NCBI GenBank assembly: GCA_964486825.1 | Contig: CAZAQS010000098.1 | Span: 1 to 16,525, forward strand | Length of the DNA: 16,525 nt | Reading direction: 5' to 3' | DNA from: CAZAQS01 sp964486825 | GTDB lineage: Bacteria; Chloroflexota; Anaerolineae; Anaerolineales; UBA4823 | Shown: positions 14,854 through 16,525 of the stretch, piece after piece | How the letters are laid out: every line of letters begins with the position of its first letter | Position numbering within the stretch: the stretch's first letter is position 1 | Position numbers and translations under genes: made by a program | Notes under the pieces: model-generated | Seen by the model: the letters and a program-made list of their open reading frames with translations, nothing else | Told to the model about the DNA's origin: nothing | Database searches by the model: none

Positions 14854-15332
14854 AGAGATTCACCCCTTCTAAAGCTTTCCAATATCTGGTCCAAATGGTC
14901 GGGTGTCAGGTCCCTGTACAGTTGATCATCGACCATCATGGCAGGAGCATGGTCACAGGTGCCTAAACAGGGGTTCGGCAACAAGGTGAATTCCCCATCC
15001 TCGCTCGTCTCGCCAAATTTGATGCCCAGCTTCTCACTCAATTTGGCATAAATGGTTTCGTAGCCCATCACCCAACAGGATATGCTATCGCATACCAGGA
15101 TGACGTGCTTTCCTACTGGTTTGCGAAAAACAAGGTTGTAATATGTTGCCACACTATCCAGCTCTTCCGGGGTCATCTCGAGGATCGGGGCCAGGTCCTG
15201 GATCCCCTCATCAGATACCCACCCCCCACGGTGCTTGGCCAGGATCTTCAAGGCCTCGATGGAAGCACCTTGCTTGTATTCAAAATGCCGGATCTCATGC
15301 TCGATCTCTTTTCGTTCTTCCTCACTCAGCAT
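14850..15332 (-). CDS. nuoE: NADH-quinone oxidoreductase subunit E (2Fe-2S)
   Basis: This thioredoxin-fold subunit binds the 2Fe-2S cluster N1a beside NuoF. It has 160 residues from the ATG at 15332, which has GGAG 7 nt upstream. An in-frame ATG at 15362 would give 170 residues but lacks a ribosome binding site. Numbering from the longer start, the cluster cysteines are Cys91 and Cys96 (VCDSISCWVMGYE) and Cys132 and Cys136 (PNPCLGTCDHAP). SEEERKEIEHEIRHFEYKQG and ASIEALKIL resemble E. coli NuoE. The stop overlaps the nuoF start. It follows nuoD after about 73 bp, the widest gap in this operon. Confidence 0.96.
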   Translation of the reverse strand: MLSEEERKEIEHEIRHFEYKQGASIEALKILAKHRGGWVSDEGIQDLAPILEMTPEELDSVATYYNLVFRKPVGKHVILVCDSISCWVMGYETIYAKLSEKLGIKFGETSEDGEFTLLPNPCLGTCDHAPAMMVDDQLYRDLTPDHLDQILESFRRGESL

Positions 15333-15405
15333 TCTTAGGCTCCGTAAACTAAATAACCTCATAAAGCGCAGGAAAGCTGCTGGTCATCCAATAGTGTATA
15401 TGACC

Positions 15406-16525
15406 TCAGCGATCCACATCGGCCAAGACAAAATCCATGCTTCCTAAGATTGATAACAGGTCTGCTACGGTCAGCCCGCGACTGATCATAGGCAATGTCT
15501 GCATATGGGCAAAGGAAGGGCCGCGCACCCGAGTCCGGTATGATTCCGTGCCCCCGTCGCTGATCAGGTAATACCCGTTGATGCCTTTACTGGCCTCGAC
15601 CGGAAAGACAGCTTCTCCAGGAGGGATCGGCGGCCCCCAACTGACATTCAGGAAATGCGCGATGAGCGTCTCGATATCATACATCGTATTTTCCCTGTTC
15701 GGTGGGGTAGCCAACCTGTGAGTAGATTTATGCAGCCCGGCTGGCATATTGTTCAAGCACTGCTCGATGATCCGTAAGCTCTGGCGCATTTCCTCCACCC
15801 GCACAACAGCCCGGTCGTAGCCGTCGCCATGAACTGCAGTGGGAACCTCGAACTCAAATTGGTCGTATCCCGCATAAGGCCGCTTCTTTCGCAAGTCCCA
15901 GTCGATCCCGCAGGAGCGTAAATTCGGCCCGGTTACTCCCCATTCAATGGCTTCATCGAGATGATATGCACCAACCCCCTTGGTCCGGCGCTGAAAGATG
16001 CCATTCTGCATGACCATCTTATCGTACTCTACCAGACGGGGAGGGAAATATTTGATGAAATCGCCGATCATCTCGTCCCAGCCCTCGGGAAGATCTTGCG
16101 CTACACCACCGATCCGGAACCAGTTGGGATGCATGCGCTCTCCGCATATCGCCGAGGTGATGTCGAGGATCCGCTCACGGTCGGAAAACATATAGAAGAC
16201 CGGGGAGAGCTGGCCGACGTCCTGCGCGAAAGTCCCGTACCAGACCAGGTGGTTCGATATGCGGTACAGCTCAGCCATCATGATCCGGATCACCTTTGCC
16301 CGGTCGGGGACCTCGATTCCAGCTAATTTCTCAACCGCCAGGACATAGGGAAAGTTATTCATGACCCCGCTCAGGTAATCTACCCGGTCCGTATAAGGAA
16401 TATAGGTATGCCAGGATTGCCTTTCCCCCATCTTTTCAGCCCCACGATGGTGATAGCCGATATCCGGGACGCAATCCACGATCTCTTCACCGTCTAGCTG
16501 GAGGATAACGCGTAGGACTCCATGG
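15406..16525 (-). CDS. nuoD: NADH-quinone oxidoreductase subunit D (or D half of NuoCD), 5' truncated
   Basis: This 49-kDa subunit shapes the quinone-binding pocket. The frame is open to the window edge, giving 372 visible residues. The GTG at 16479 is an internal valine, since the frame upstream reads HGVLRVILQLDGEEI, normal NuoD sequence. DCVPDIGYHHRGAEKMGERQSW is nearly the E. coli sequence, as are PYVLAVEKLAGI and MHPNWFRIGGVAQDLPEGWD, and the end LGSMDFVLADVDR matches the E. coli NuoCD terminus. In E. coli-type operons C and D are one polypeptide. The similarity suggests this is the D part of a fused nuoCD, which would need the missing upstream sequence to confirm. Confidence 0.95.
   Translation of the reverse strand, partial: HGVLRVILQLDGEEIVDCVPDIGYHHRGAEKMGERQSWHTYIPYTDRVDYLSGVMNNFPYVLAVEKLAGIEVPDRAKVIRIMMAELYRISNHLVWYGTFAQDVGQLSPVFYMFSDRERILDITSAICGERMHPNWFRIGGVAQDLPEGWDEMIGDFIKYFPPRLVEYDKMVMQNGIFQRRTKGVGAYHLDEAIEWGVTGPNLRSCGIDWDLRKKRPYAGYDQFEFEVPTAVHGDGYDRAVVRVEEMRQSLRIIEQCLNNMPAGLHKSTHRLATPPNRENTMYDIETLIAHFLNVSWGPPIPPGEAVFPVEASKGINGYYLISDGGTESYRTRVRGPSFAHMQTLPMISRGLTVADLLSILGSMDFVLADVDR

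Noticed and set aside
15333..15362. Upstream ATG start for nuoE
   Set aside because: It has no ribosome binding site, whereas the ATG at 15332 has GGAG at 7 nt. The longer form cannot be fully excluded.

Overview
This is a metagenome-style contig end, with Illumina adapter concatemers at its left edge. It carries bioenergetic genes from a bacterium I cannot place with certainty. A Chloroflexota (Anaerolineae-like) host is my best guess. It rests on the Pro/Thr-rich tail of HflK, the style of the Cache-HAMP-HisKA_3 kinase with its NarL-type partner, and moderate GC with no enterobacterial synteny. No rRNA or marker gene in the window settles it.

Left block (1-4099, all minus strand). In transcription order this reads universal stress protein, hflK, hflC, atpD, then the first 14 codons of atpC, which run into the adapter. 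The beta subunit has the hallmarks of the alternate F1Fo ATPase (N-ATPase) and not of the housekeeping F-type enzyme. Beta is followed by epsilon with an ATGA overlap, as at the start of N-ATPase operons.

Centre (4100-6816). A roughly 200-bp divergent regulatory region precedes a plus-strand two-component pair: a NarL/FixJ response regulator and a Cache-type sensor kinase. The regulator appears leaderless, with TATAAT ending 10 nt before its ATG, and lies downstream of a perfect CGCGTA-N7-TACGCG palindrome. Regulator and kinase overlap by ATGA. The pair converges on the complex I operon across a 64-bp gap that holds an inverted repeat.

Right block (6817-16525, all minus strand). A complex I operon reads nuoD (cut by the window edge; probably the D half of a fused nuoCD), E, F, G, H, I, J, K, N. 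Every subunit looks like the E. coli-type (gammaproteobacterial) complex I, including a 906-residue NuoG with the N7 cluster cysteines and a NuoI tail ending much like E. coli's. Two things are unusual. nuoL and nuoM are absent: nuoK is followed after only 13 bp by nuoN, with intact ends and a ribosome binding site. NuoF also carries an in-frame insertion of about 43 residues between the FMN-binding glycine loop and the NADEMEPG motif.

Together the genes describe NADH oxidation coupled to ion pumping (complex I), a second ATPase that may use or make the ion gradient (N-ATPase), membrane quality control (HflKC), and a sensor pair between them. Gaps between genes are short. No stretch over 300 bases lacks a gene, and I saw no tRNA, rRNA, CRISPR array or insertion sequence.
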